A DNA stretch of 64,000 bases from NP936 sp002726085 (GCA_036012905.1 DASCQF010000038.1:62001-126000); one strand, 5' to 3'. Counted from the stretch's first letter, positions 7,252 through 15,076 are shown. Made by a program: numbers and translations. Notes: generated by a model from the letters alone, not told the origin.

Positions 7252-9834
7252 ATGCGAACTGTACTGAATCGAGCACGGGTGTTGGCGGTCGTGGGGGTCG
7301 CCCTGGTGTGCGCCGGGACGGTTCCCGTTTCCGCCGGCGCCGGCACCGGCACCGGTGAGGCGGAGCCGCTGGTCATCGGCGGGCAAGCGCCGGCGCCGGC
7401 GCAGGCGCCCCTGCCGCCGCCTGACTCCCCTCCCTTGTTGAACCTCGTGTATCTGGAGTTTCCGAATCAGGGCAACGTGGCGGGTATCGAGTTGCAGACC
7501 TATCTCTATTACATGGAGATCGACGACAACGCCACCTTGCCGTCGCAGGGGGTCTGGACGCCGTTCGACGAGGACCTGGAGCGAGTAATGCTCGAGGACT
7601 TCCAACGTTTGTGGGACACCGGTTTCCTCAACGACCTCACGATCGAGATCGTCGACGCTCCGTTCGCGAACGGTGTCGAGGGCAAGGATGTGCACTTCCT
7701 GCTGGACGAGCGCGAGCGCGTGCGGACCGTGACCTGGGAGGGGTCCGACGAATTCGACGTTTCCAATATCGAAGAGGCGATGGAGCTGTCCGGCATCGAG
7801 CTGCGTCTCGAATCCCAGATCAGCCCGAACCTCATTCGACGGACCGAGGGCATGCTCCGGCAGATGTTCGACGAGAAGGGCTTTCAGTTCGCCGAAATCA
7901 GTCACACGATTACGCCCGTGCCCGGCGGTCCAAAGCTGGTTCAGCTCGCGTTCCAGATGGACGAAGGGCCCAAGGTGCAAATCGACGACATCGAGTTTGT
8001 CGGCAACGAGCACATGAGCGATCGATCGCTCAAACGGCAGATGAAAGACACGAAGGAGCGCTGGTGGCTCTCCTTCATCACGGGCCGTGGGACCTACAAG
8101 CCGTTCTCCTACGAGCAGGATGCCGAATTCGTGGTGGCCCATTACCTGGACAATGGCTACATCGACGCCACGGTGGGGCAGCCGGAGTTGGAATACCTGG
8201 ACGTGTCGGAAGATGGCAAGTCGCGCCCCGTGCGCATTCGGATTCCCGTGACCGAGGGGGAACGGTATCGCGTCGGCACGGTGGACTTCGACGGCCAGGA
8301 GGTGGTGCGGCGCGAGGGGCTCGAGCAGATCTTTTCCGACCTGAAACCCGGGGAGTACTACTCGAACAGGACGGTGGTCGAGGCGTTGGGAGTCGCCCGG
8401 GAGGCCTATGGCGTCAACGGCTATTGGCAGATGACGGCGTACCCCGACCCCGTGCCGCGCACCGAGCCCCAACCCGAAGGGCGGCCGACGCATATCGACG
8501 GGGACCCGGTCGTGGACGTCACGATCCGATTCGAGGAAGGGGAGCAGTTTGTCGTCAACCGCATCACCTTCATCGGCAACGACACGACGCACGACGAGGT
8601 GATTCGCCGGGAGATCAACCTGGTCGAGCGTGGCGTGTTCAATACCGAAGCGCTCAGGTACAGCGTGCGCCGGCTCAACCAGCTCGGGTACTTCGAGCCG
8701 CTCGATGAGAACACCGCGATCCAGGTCGACCCGCGGCCGGGTGTCGAGAACGAGGTCGATCTGACACTCAACCTCGAAGAGGCGAATCTGAACCAGCTGT
8801 CGTTCGGCGCCGGTGCGTCGCAGTTCGACGGGTTCTTCTTGCAGCTGTCGTTCCAGACCACCAACTTCCTGGGGCGTGGCGAGTCGTTGACCCTGTCGCT
8901 CCAGAACGGCGAACGGATCAAGAACTACAACATCGGGTTCACCGAGCCGTTCCTGTTCGGCAAGCCGATTACGGGCGGGATCAATCTGTTTCGGCGCGAC
9001 ATCCGTTTCATCAACCAGTTCACCCAGAGCTCGATCGGGGTGTCGACGTCGTTGGGGTTCCGCGTGGGACAGTGGTCGCAGATGTTCATGGCCTATTCCT
9101 ACGAAGAGACGCTGGTCAAGGAGCTCAATCCGCTTTTCCAGGACCCGAATTTTCTGCGCTTCAATCCCTTTCTCCAGGATGCCCTGGCGTTGGGGAGTGG
9201 CGGCCAGCGAACCGTCAGTAAGGTCACGCCGACCTTCCTGCTCAACACCGTTGACCACCCCATTTTTCCGATGAGCGGGAAGAAGTACACGGTCGGAATC
9301 GAGCTGGCGGGACTGGGCGGCAACACCAGGTTCTACAAGCCGATCGCCGAGGGCATCTGGTTCCTGCAGCACGCCCCGAGGCTGTCGCTCGGCCTCCGCG
9401 CCCGCGGCGAGTTTATCTCGCCATATGGCTCCTCGGCGTCGCTGCCGATCTTCTCGTTGCTCACCATGGGCGGCGACTTCAGTCTGCGCGGGTTCGATAT
9501 TCGGAGTATCGGGCCGAGCGATCCGGCCACCGGCTTGGTCATCGGAGGAAACAAGAGCCTCCTGTTCAACGCCGAGTACTTGATCAAAATCGCCGACCCG
9601 GTTCGTCTGCTCTTCTTCTACGACGCAGGACAGGTGGCGGACTTCGGTCAGGGGTTCGCGACCGATCTGTTCCGGACGTCGACCGGCATCGAGTTTCGGT
9701 TCTTCATGCCGGTCATCAACGTGCCGGTCCGGCTGATCTACGCCTGGAACCCGCAGCGGGAAGGGATTCTCAACGATCGGTTCCAGCTGCAGGAGCCGAC
9801 GGTGTTCAAATTCGCCATGGGGGCTTCGTTCTAG
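7252..9834 (+). CDS. bamA: Outer membrane protein assembly factor BamA
   Basis: Omp85 insertase of the BAM complex. I use ATG 7252, preceded by AGGAAG and followed by a good signal peptide (MRTVLNRARVLAVVGVALVC, cleavage around residue 30). Mature protein: a Pro/Ala/Gly-rich linker of about 35 residues, POTRA domains from about residue 65 to 440 (for example VQIDDIEFVGNEHMSDRSLK and FVVNRITFIGNDTTHDEVI), then the barrel (SFGAGASQFDGFFLQLSFQ onward) ending in a C-terminal phenylalanine (FKFAMGASF). Length is 860 residues. ompH and the lpx genes follow, as in many diderms. The TAG stop lies in a TCTAGCGACGC repeat end. Confidence 0.95.
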   Translation: MRTVLNRARVLAVVGVALVCAGTVPVSAGAGTGTGEAEPLVIGGQAPAPAQAPLPPPDSPPLLNLVYLEFPNQGNVAGIELQTYLYYMEIDDNATLPSQGVWTPFDEDLERVMLEDFQRLWDTGFLNDLTIEIVDAPFANGVEGKDVHFLLDERERVRTVTWEGSDEFDVSNIEEAMELSGIELRLESQISPNLIRRTEGMLRQMFDEKGFQFAEISHTITPVPGGPKLVQLAFQMDEGPKVQIDDIEFVGNEHMSDRSLKRQMKDTKERWWLSFITGRGTYKPFSYEQDAEFVVAHYLDNGYIDATVGQPELEYLDVSEDGKSRPVRIRIPVTEGERYRVGTVDFDGQEVVRREGLEQIFSDLKPGEYYSNRTVVEALGVAREAYGVNGYWQMTAYPDPVPRTEPQPEGRPTHIDGDPVVDVTIRFEEGEQFVVNRITFIGNDTTHDEVIRREINLVERGVFNTEALRYSVRRLNQLGYFEPLDENTAIQVDPRPGVENEVDLTLNLEEANLNQLSFGAGASQFDGFFLQLSFQTTNFLGRGESLTLSLQNGERIKNYNIGFTEPFLFGKPITGGINLFRRDIRFINQFTQSSIGVSTSLGFRVGQWSQMFMAYSYEETLVKELNPLFQDPNFLRFNPFLQDALALGSGGQRTVSKVTPTFLLNTVDHPIFPMSGKKYTVGIELAGLGGNTRFYKPIAEGIWFLQHAPRLSLGLRARGEFISPYGSSASLPIFSLLTMGGDFSLRGFDIRSIGPSDPATGLVIGGNKSLLFNAEYLIKIADPVRLLFFYDAGQVADFGQGFATDLFRTSTGIEFRFFMPVINVPVRLIYAWNPQREGILNDRFQLQEPTVFKFAMGASF

Positions 9835-9860
9835 CGACGCTGCGCCGCAGGCCGTCCTGA
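9829..9860. repeat. Left half of a CTAGCGACGC palindromic element
   Basis: TTCTAGCGACGCTGCGCCG at the end of bamA matches the left end of the complete element after lptE (TTCTAGCGACGCGGTGCCG at 38660). The right arm is not recognisable, only a partial CGGCGCGGGCTGC further on. In both genes the TAG stop codon is part of the repeat end. Confidence 0.55.
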
Positions 9861-10028
9861 GGATGTTCGGCGCGGGCTGCCAGAGGCCTGCATGCCGCCC
9901 CTCGCGCGAGGCTCGGCGAAGCTGATAAGCTATCGCGAGGTGTGAGGGATGCCCTGACGTCGGGGACTCCCTCGGCCGATAGAATGTAGAGATACGACGA
10001 GAATTGATTCAAACCAAGGATTGATCAG

Positions 10029-10685
10029 ATGAAATTGTTGAGTGTGGTCGCGGCGATGATGGTCGCGCTGGTGGCCCTGACTGCGCCGGCGCGCGTGGCA
10101 GCGGAGCCTCAGGCTCCGGCCCAGACCCCGGCTCCAGCCCAGGTCCCGGCTCCCGCCCAGGCGCCGCCACCCACGGCACAACCGCCCCAGACGGCGCCCG
10201 CCCCGGCGCGGCTGCCGTTCCCGTCTGGCGCCCAACAGGCCTACATCGACCTGCAGCGGGTGGCCAACGAGTCGAGCGAAGGCCAGGCGGCCAACCAGCA
10301 AGTGCAGGCGTTGAGCGAGGAGAGGATCAGGGCGATCGAGACCCGCAGTGTTGAGCTACGGGGGAGCCAGCAAAAGCTGCAGCAGAATGCCAACGTGATG
10401 AGCGCCGAGGCCCAGCTGCAGCTGCAGCGCGATATCGATCGGTTGAACATCGAGGTCCAGCGGCTGACACAGGATGCCGAGGCCGAGGTGGCCGAGTTGC
10501 AGCAGACACTGCAGATCGAGTTCCAGCAGAAGCTCGTGCCGGCGATCGACCGCGTTGCGGCGAGCCGGGGGCTGCAGTTCATCTTCAGCGTTGGCGATGG
10601 CGGTCTCATCTGGGCGAACCCGGCGCTCGATATTACCACGGACGTTGTCGAGGAGCTCAACAAGGCCGCCCAGCCGACACCATAA
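10029..10685 (+). CDS. skp: OmpH/Skp-family periplasmic chaperone
   Basis: Holdase for unfolded outer-membrane proteins, the usual partner gene of bamA. The 218-residue product has a signal peptide (about residues 1-25, MKLLSVVAAMMVALVAL then an AxA-like site), a low-complexity linker rich in APAQ and PAP repeats (about 26-65), then the OmpH domain starting QQAYIDLQRVANESSEGQAA and a long charged Gln/Glu-rich coiled coil (about 85-165) forming the Skp tentacles. AAGGA lies 9 nt before the ATG. The Pro/Ala linker is unusual for Skp and echoes the one in BamA. Confidence 0.9.
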   Translation: MKLLSVVAAMMVALVALTAPARVAAEPQAPAQTPAPAQVPAPAQAPPPTAQPPQTAPAPARLPFPSGAQQAYIDLQRVANESSEGQAANQQVQALSEERIRAIETRSVELRGSQQKLQQNANVMSAEAQLQLQRDIDRLNIEVQRLTQDAEAEVAELQQTLQIEFQQKLVPAIDRVAASRGLQFIFSVGDGGLIWANPALDITTDVVEELNKAAQPTP

Positions 10686-10735
10686 GCAGAGGCCTCCGCC
10701 GACGAGCCCCCCCGCGTAATGATCCCGCGATGGTG

Positions 10736-10754
10736 TGAGGCGGAGTTTCGCTAA
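10736..10754. repeat. Half palindromic element (GAGGCGGAG..TCGCTAA end)
   Basis: TGAGGCGGAGTTTCGCTAA closely matches the right ends of the elements at 15012-15076 and 19042-19093. The opposite arm is not recognisable in the ompH to fabZ gap. The GTG at 10735 that would extend the downstream gene lies at the edge of this repeat, a reason to prefer GTG 10759. Confidence 0.55.
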
Positions 10755-10758
10755 ACCT

Positions 10759-12018
10759 GTGTTCCTCGAAATCCCCAGACTGCTCGATCGGCTCTGCTAT
10801 CGCTTTCCCTCCCTGCTCATTGACAGCGTGATCGAGCACGAGCCGGGTACCCGGCTCGTCGCCGTCAAGAACGTCACCGGCAACGAAGAGGTCCTCCAGG
10901 GGCATTTTCCAGGCACCCCGGTGATTCCCGGGGTGCTGATGATCGAGGCGCTGGTGCAGGCGGCCAGCGTGCTGTTGCTCGATGAAGCTGAGCACGTCCA
11001 GCCGTCAGCCATGCGCACCGTGCTCCGCGGCGTCAATAATGCGCGGTTTCGACGTCTCGTGGTGCCTGGAGACCAGATACGTCTCGAGGTCACGATACGC
11101 CGGCGCCGCCGACGAGTCGCGGTGGCGGCGGCTGTGGCGCGGGTCGGCGACCATGTAGTCGCCGAGGCCGAGCTCCTGATCGGTCTAGCGCTCGATGAGG
11201 CCCTGATCGATCCGACTGCGAACGTGGCGCCGGGCGCCGAGATCGGCGCCGGCACGGTCATCGGACCCAACGTGGTGGTCGGCCCGTACGTGCGAATCGG
11301 TCGCGCCTGCAACATCGGCGCCTCGGCGGTCATCGACGGCTGGACCGAGATCGGCGACGAGACCCAAGTGTTTCCGTTCGCATCGATCGGGCTCATTCCG
11401 CAGGATCAAAAGTTCAAGGGGGAGCGGACCAGCCTCGTCATCGGCCGACGCAACATCTTCCGGGAGTTCGTGACGATCCACCGGGGCACCGAGGGGGGCG
11501 GTGGGGTCACCCGCATCGGTGACGACAACCTGTTCATGGCCTATGTCCATGTGGCGCACGATTGCGAGGTGGGGCACAGGACCATCTTCGGCAACGCCGC
11601 GACGCTGAGCGGCCACGTGTCGGTTGAAGACCAGGCGAACATCGGCGCGTTTTCGGGTGTACATCAGTTTTGTCGCGTCGGTCGCCAGGCGTTCATCGGC
11701 GGCTATTCCGTGGTAACGCTCGACGCGTTGCCGTTTGTGCGGAGTGTGGGCAACCGCGCTCGGGTCTACGACCTCAATGTCGTTGGGCTGGAGCGGCAGG
11801 GGATGCCGGAAGGGACCGTCGCGGAGCTCAAGCGGGCATTCCGGTATTTGTTGCAGTCCAAGCTGAACACCACGCAGGCGCTACACCAGATCGAGCAGGA
11901 CGACACCCTGCAGTGTGCCGAAGTCGTGTATCTGGTGGAGTTCATCCGGACATCTCGACGGGGTGTTAACCTCCGCCGTCCACCCAAGCGGCTCGAGGCA
12001 ATGGTTGCCGACGAGTGA
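10759..12018 (+). CDS. FabZ-LpxA fusion: 3-hydroxyacyl-ACP dehydratase / UDP-GlcNAc acyltransferase
   Basis: One uninterrupted frame encodes two enzymes that are normally separate. Residues 1 to about 148 are a FabZ hot-dog domain: YRFPSLLIDSV matches the family HRYPFLLVDRV, and GHFPGTPVIPGVLMIEALVQ holds the catalytic His and Glu. Residues about 155-419 are LpxA: hexapeptide repeats of a left-handed beta helix (IDPTANVAPGAEIGAGTVIG), the catalytic histidine in VHVAHDCEVG, HQFCRVGRQAFIGGYS, and a C-terminal helical domain. FabZ dehydrates 3-hydroxyacyl-ACP, whereas LpxA uses the same substrate for lipid A, so the fusion joins competing fates of one metabolite. I start at GTG 10759 because upstream codons are repeat sequence. 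Where E. coli LpxA has His191 (GNHA) this protein reads GNRA. Confidence 0.93.
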   Translation: MFLEIPRLLDRLCYRFPSLLIDSVIEHEPGTRLVAVKNVTGNEEVLQGHFPGTPVIPGVLMIEALVQAASVLLLDEAEHVQPSAMRTVLRGVNNARFRRLVVPGDQIRLEVTIRRRRRRVAVAAAVARVGDHVVAEAELLIGLALDEALIDPTANVAPGAEIGAGTVIGPNVVVGPYVRIGRACNIGASAVIDGWTEIGDETQVFPFASIGLIPQDQKFKGERTSLVIGRRNIFREFVTIHRGTEGGGGVTRIGDDNLFMAYVHVAHDCEVGHRTIFGNAATLSGHVSVEDQANIGAFSGVHQFCRVGRQAFIGGYSVVTLDALPFVRSVGNRARVYDLNVVGLERQGMPEGTVAELKRAFRYLLQSKLNTTQALHQIEQDDTLQCAEVVYLVEFIRTSRRGVNLRRPPKRLEAMVADE

Positions 12019-12032
12019 CGGACATGCTGAAC

Positions 12033-12079
12033 GAGTCAGGAGTCAGAAGGCAGGAGAAGGCCGAAGGGCTTCGCCGACT
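12033..12079. repeat. CAGGAGTCAGAAGG run with hairpin cap
   Basis: GAGTCAGGAGTCAGAAGGCAGG followed by AAGGCCGAAGGGCTTCGCC, between fabZ-lpxA and lpxI. The cap GGCC-GAAG-GGCTTC-like arms can fold back. The same two-part structure occurs at 13894-13951 and 30766-30815. Confidence 0.75.
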
Positions 12080-12114
12080 TCGCTTTCACTGATGGCCTGA
12101 ACGGGCCGACGGCA

Positions 12115-12954
12115 ATGAAACTCGGCTTGATCGCCGGAAACGGCCGTTTCCCATTCCTGACCCTGGAGGGGGCACGCCGTCTTGGTCATGACGTGACAAT
12201 CGTCGCGATCCGGGAGGAAACCAGTCCGGCGCTGGAGACGGCGGCGGCCGGTGACCCGCCGGCGGACCTGCACTGGGTGTCGCTGGGGCAGCTTGGCAAG
12301 TGCATCGCCATATTGCGTGACGCCGGTGTGACCCGGGCGGTGATGGCCGGCCAGGTCAAGCACACCAAGGTCTTCGGGATCGTACCGGACCTGACAGCCC
12401 TCAAGGTGCTGAGCCGGCTCGACACCAAGAACACCGACGCGCTGATCACGGCTGTGGCCGACGTACTCGCCGACCAGGGGATCCACCTCGAGAATTCCAC
12501 GACCTTTCTGCAGCCGCTTCTTGCGAAGAGTGGTGTGCTGACCAGGCGGTCGCTGTCCGACGACGAACGCGCCGATCTGGATTTTGGCTACCGGATGGCT
12601 GATGCCATTGCGGGGCTCGACGTCGGGCAGACGATTGTCGTCAAGGACCGCGCGGTCGTGGCGGTCGAGGCGATGGAGGGCACCGACGCGGTCATCGCAC
12701 GGGCAGGGGCGCTGGTCGGGCCTGGCTCGTGCGTCGTCAAGGTGGCGAAACCGGCTCAGGACATGCGGTTCGACGTCCCGGTGGTAGGAGTGCCGACGCT
12801 GACCGCCATGTGTGACGCTGGTGCGAGGGTCCTGTCGGTGGATGCTGGGCGGACGCTCGTACTCGACGGCGAAGCGTTCTACCAATCCGCCGATGAGCAC
12901 CAATTGACGGTGGTGGGTCGGGAGAGGGGAGACGATGGCGTCGACCAACAGTAG
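12115..12954 (+). CDS. lpxI: UDP-2,3-diacylglucosamine pyrophosphatase LpxI
   Basis: Hydrolyses UDP-2,3-diacyl-GlcN to lipid X in lipid A synthesis, the non-orthologous replacement of LpxH. The 279-residue protein matches the LpxI (former DUF1009) family throughout: MKLGLIAGNGRFPFL at the start, VMAGQVKHTKVFGIVPDL and KNTDALITAVADVLADQGI in the middle, then DVGQTIVVKDRAVVAVEAME, DAVIARAG and MRFDVPVVGVPTLTAMCDAG. It lies directly after fabZ-lpxA and overlaps the oxidoreductase gene by 20 bp, indicating one operon. Where lpxB is encoded is not visible. Confidence 0.94.
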   Translation: MKLGLIAGNGRFPFLTLEGARRLGHDVTIVAIREETSPALETAAAGDPPADLHWVSLGQLGKCIAILRDAGVTRAVMAGQVKHTKVFGIVPDLTALKVLSRLDTKNTDALITAVADVLADQGIHLENSTTFLQPLLAKSGVLTRRSLSDDERADLDFGYRMADAIAGLDVGQTIVVKDRAVVAVEAMEGTDAVIARAGALVGPGSCVVKVAKPAQDMRFDVPVVGVPTLTAMCDAGARVLSVDAGRTLVLDGEAFYQSADEHQLTVVGRERGDDGVDQQ

Positions 12955-13936
12955 CGGGCCGCGGATTGCGGTTGTTGGAGTCGGGCATTTCGGGCGACAC
13001 CACGCCCGGATCCTCTCGACGCTTCCAGGTGCGCGACTCGAGGCAGTGGTGGACATTGATGCGGACCGCGCGTCGGCGGTGGCGGCCGAGACCGGTGCTG
13101 CGCCGGAGACCGACGTGGCTGCGCTCGACGGGCGTGTCGACGCGGTGACGCTGGCGGTGCCCACGGCGAGGCATCACGCGGTCGCTTTGCCGTTGCTCGA
13201 GCGCGGGGTCTCCGTCCTTGTCGAGAAGCCGATGGCGCGGTCGGTCACGGAGGCCGACGAGCTGATCGCCGCCGCCGAGGCGAGTGGGGCGGTGCTCGCC
13301 GTGGGGCACACCGAGCGCTACAATCCGGCGATCGCGGCGGCCTTGCCGCTCGTACAGGCGCCGCGCTTTATCGAGGTCCATCGAATCGGCACCTTTCCCG
13401 CGAGGAGCCTGGACATCGACGTGGTGTTCGATCTGATGATTCATGACCTCGACATCATTCTGACGACCGTCGGGGCGGATGTGGAGACCATCGAGGCAGT
13501 CGGGGTGCCGGTGCTGACCGACCGGGTGGACATCGCCAACGCCAGACTCCGGTTCACGACGGGGTGTGTCGCGAATCTCACCGCCAGCCGGATCAGCCGT
13601 GACCGCGTTCGCAAGCTGCGTTTCTTTCAGCAGGATGCCTATATCTCGGTCGATTGCGCCGAGCAAGTGGTTGAGGGATGGCGGGTCACGCGCACCCCAG
13701 GAGCCGAACCCGAGATTGCTGGGGGCAAGCTCGATGTGCCGCGGGGTGAGCCGCTGGAGCGGGAGCTCGCAGACTTTGTCCGCGGGGTCAGGGCCGGGCG
13801 GCCTCCTCTGGTCAGCGGCGTCGATGGCCGACGGGCGCTCGCCCTGGCCCAACGCGTGGCCGACGTGATGGAGAAGGGGGAGGACGAGGGCTCGCAGGAG
13901 ACAGGAGACAGGAGGCAGGAGGCAGGAGAAGCCTGA
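12935..13936 (+). CDS. Gfo/Idh/MocA-family NAD-dependent oxidoreductase
   Basis: Predicted sugar or nucleotide-sugar dehydrogenase. The 333-residue protein has an N-terminal Rossmann fold (IAVVGVGHFGRHHARIL, residues 10-26), the VEKPMARSVTEADELI motif with the family lysine (about 100) and GHTERYNPAI. The C-terminal domain has FDLMIHDLDIILT. Position in an lpx operon suggests a role in lipid A or LPS sugar metabolism. GnnA, the UDP-GlcNAc 3-dehydrogenase that makes 3-amino lipid A sugars, belongs to this family, but no GnnB transaminase is adjacent, so this is only a possibility. The last 15 or so residues (QETGDRRQEAGEA) are encoded by a CAGGAG repeat, not by family sequence. Confidence 0.85.
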   Translation: MASTNSSGPRIAVVGVGHFGRHHARILSTLPGARLEAVVDIDADRASAVAAETGAAPETDVAALDGRVDAVTLAVPTARHHAVALPLLERGVSVLVEKPMARSVTEADELIAAAEASGAVLAVGHTERYNPAIAAALPLVQAPRFIEVHRIGTFPARSLDIDVVFDLMIHDLDIILTTVGADVETIEAVGVPVLTDRVDIANARLRFTTGCVANLTASRISRDRVRKLRFFQQDAYISVDCAEQVVEGWRVTRTPGAEPEIAGGKLDVPRGEPLERELADFVRGVRAGRPPLVSGVDGRRALALAQRVADVMEKGEDEGSQETGDRRQEAGEA

Positions 13937-13951
13937 GGGCTTCGCCGGCAT
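13894..13951. repeat. CAGGAGACAGGAGGCAGGAG run with GAAGCC/GGCTTC hairpin
   Basis: About five CAGGAG/ACAGGAG/GCAGGAG units are followed by GAAGCCTGAGGGCTTCGCCG. The first part is translated as the oxidoreductase C-terminus and the TGA stop is inside the hairpin loop. Near-identical copy at 30766-30815; related copies at 12033-12079, 35311-35340 and 48099-48121. Confidence 0.85.
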
Positions 13952-14004
13952 TCAGAAAAGTCCCGTGCTCAGGCTGAGTCGGTCGGGAGTCTGCGGTTGA
14001 AAGG

Positions 14005-14946
14005 GTGAATGCGCGACGGATTGTGTCGATGAGTGACGACCTTTCGGTGGTGACCGGGAAGATTGCGGACGGGATCGCGCTCGACGAGCAGGATGTTCGG
14101 TTGCTGGTCGGCACGAAGGATCTGCTTGCGCTCGGGACGGCGTCGGATGATGCGCGGCGACGGCGTCATGCCGACCGGGTCTCCTTTGTCCAGGTGCACG
14201 ATGTGCCGATGGACACCGCTGGGTTCGAGGCGGCGCTACCGGATCAGGCCGGAGAGGCTCGGGTGACCGGTCGGCCGGAGAGTGTGGCGGCGGCAGTCTC
14301 GGCAATTCGGGCCGTCGTGGCGCGCGTTGGGTGGGTACCGGTGACCGGCTTCACCCTTGCGGACCTGCAGGATGTGAGCGGTCACGAGGTGGGGCGGCTC
14401 GGGGACGTGCTCACCGAGTTGCGGGATGCCGGGCTGGCACTCGTCACCGAGGCTGCCGCTGAGAAGTTAGGCGATCCACAGCCGGTGTTCGAGGTGCTGC
14501 GCGAGTGCGGATTGACGGTCGGTTGTCTGACGTTGGGCGACGCGGTCGGTGAGGCGGCGATCCTGCTTCTTCGCCGTATCGCAACATGGGACGGTGCCGG
14601 GACAGTGTGTCGCTCAGTGGCGCCGCTGCCACGAGTCGAGCCATCGCCGCCGACGACCGGATATAGTGACCTGCGTCAGGTTGCACTGGCTCGACTCCTG
14701 GTTGACAATATCGACTCGATCCAGGTCGACTGGGCGCGCCACGGTCCCAAACTGGCTCAGGTGGCGTTGACCGTCGGCGCCGACGACGTGGATGCGGTAC
14801 CGGCCGTCGTCCCGGACGACCTGGGGCGCCGCCGTTCGCCGCGAGAGGAAATCCGGCGCAATATTGTCGCCGCTGGGTTCGTGGCGGTGCGGCGAAACGG
14901 TTGCTTCCAGGTGTTGGATTCGCCTGACGGGGCGGCACGTGAGTAG
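14005..14946 (+). CDS. MqnE-like protein lacking radical-SAM cysteines (predicted pseudoenzyme)
   Basis: 313 residues from GTG 14005; ATG 14029 is an alternative start. The sequence follows aminofutalosine synthase MqnE in outline. The N-terminus DLLALGTASDDARRRRHADR resembles the DLLxLGxLADxVRRRxHGDR region. The C-terminus (LARLLVDNIDSIQVDW, GPKLAQVALTVGADDVD, EEIRRNIVAAGFVAVRRN) is clearly MqnE/MqnC-like. Where MqnE has the CxxxCxxC that binds the 4Fe-4S cluster, this protein reads VSFVQVHDVPMDTAGFEAA with no cysteine, so it should not do radical-SAM chemistry. It precedes mqnA and mqnC, suggesting a retained non-catalytic role, or decay after relocation of the active mqnE. The frame is intact and no stop interrupts it. 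Confidence 0.75.
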   Translation: MNARRIVSMSDDLSVVTGKIADGIALDEQDVRLLVGTKDLLALGTASDDARRRRHADRVSFVQVHDVPMDTAGFEAALPDQAGEARVTGRPESVAAAVSAIRAVVARVGWVPVTGFTLADLQDVSGHEVGRLGDVLTELRDAGLALVTEAAAEKLGDPQPVFEVLRECGLTVGCLTLGDAVGEAAILLLRRIATWDGAGTVCRSVAPLPRVEPSPPTTGYSDLRQVALARLLVDNIDSIQVDWARHGPKLAQVALTVGADDVDAVPAVVPDDLGRRRSPREEIRRNIVAAGFVAVRRNGCFQVLDSPDGAARE

Positions 14947-15011
14947 ATCGATTACATGTTCCAGGCACTGTATGGCTGACTCCCGAGGAGCGGGGCGCGA
15001 GAAGGGGCGCG

Positions 15012-15076
15012 CTGCGATGCGGTGTCACGCCGCCACGTCAGATAACGTCCTTCAGTTGGAGGCGGAGCGTCGCTAG
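15012..15076. repeat. CTAG-ended imperfect palindrome
   Basis: A 65-bp element from CTGCGATGCGGTGTCACG to GGAGGCGGAGCGTCGCTAG. The outer arms are inverted (GCGATGC against GCGTCGC), with extra internal arms. It lies between the MqnE-like gene and mqnA and contains no obvious promoter. Its right end matches the copies at 10736 and 19042. Confidence 0.7.

Noticed and set aside
14005..14946. Calling this gene a functional MqnE (aminofutalosine synthase)
   Set aside because: The cluster-binding cysteines are missing, so the catalytic function cannot be claimed despite the C-terminal similarity and context.
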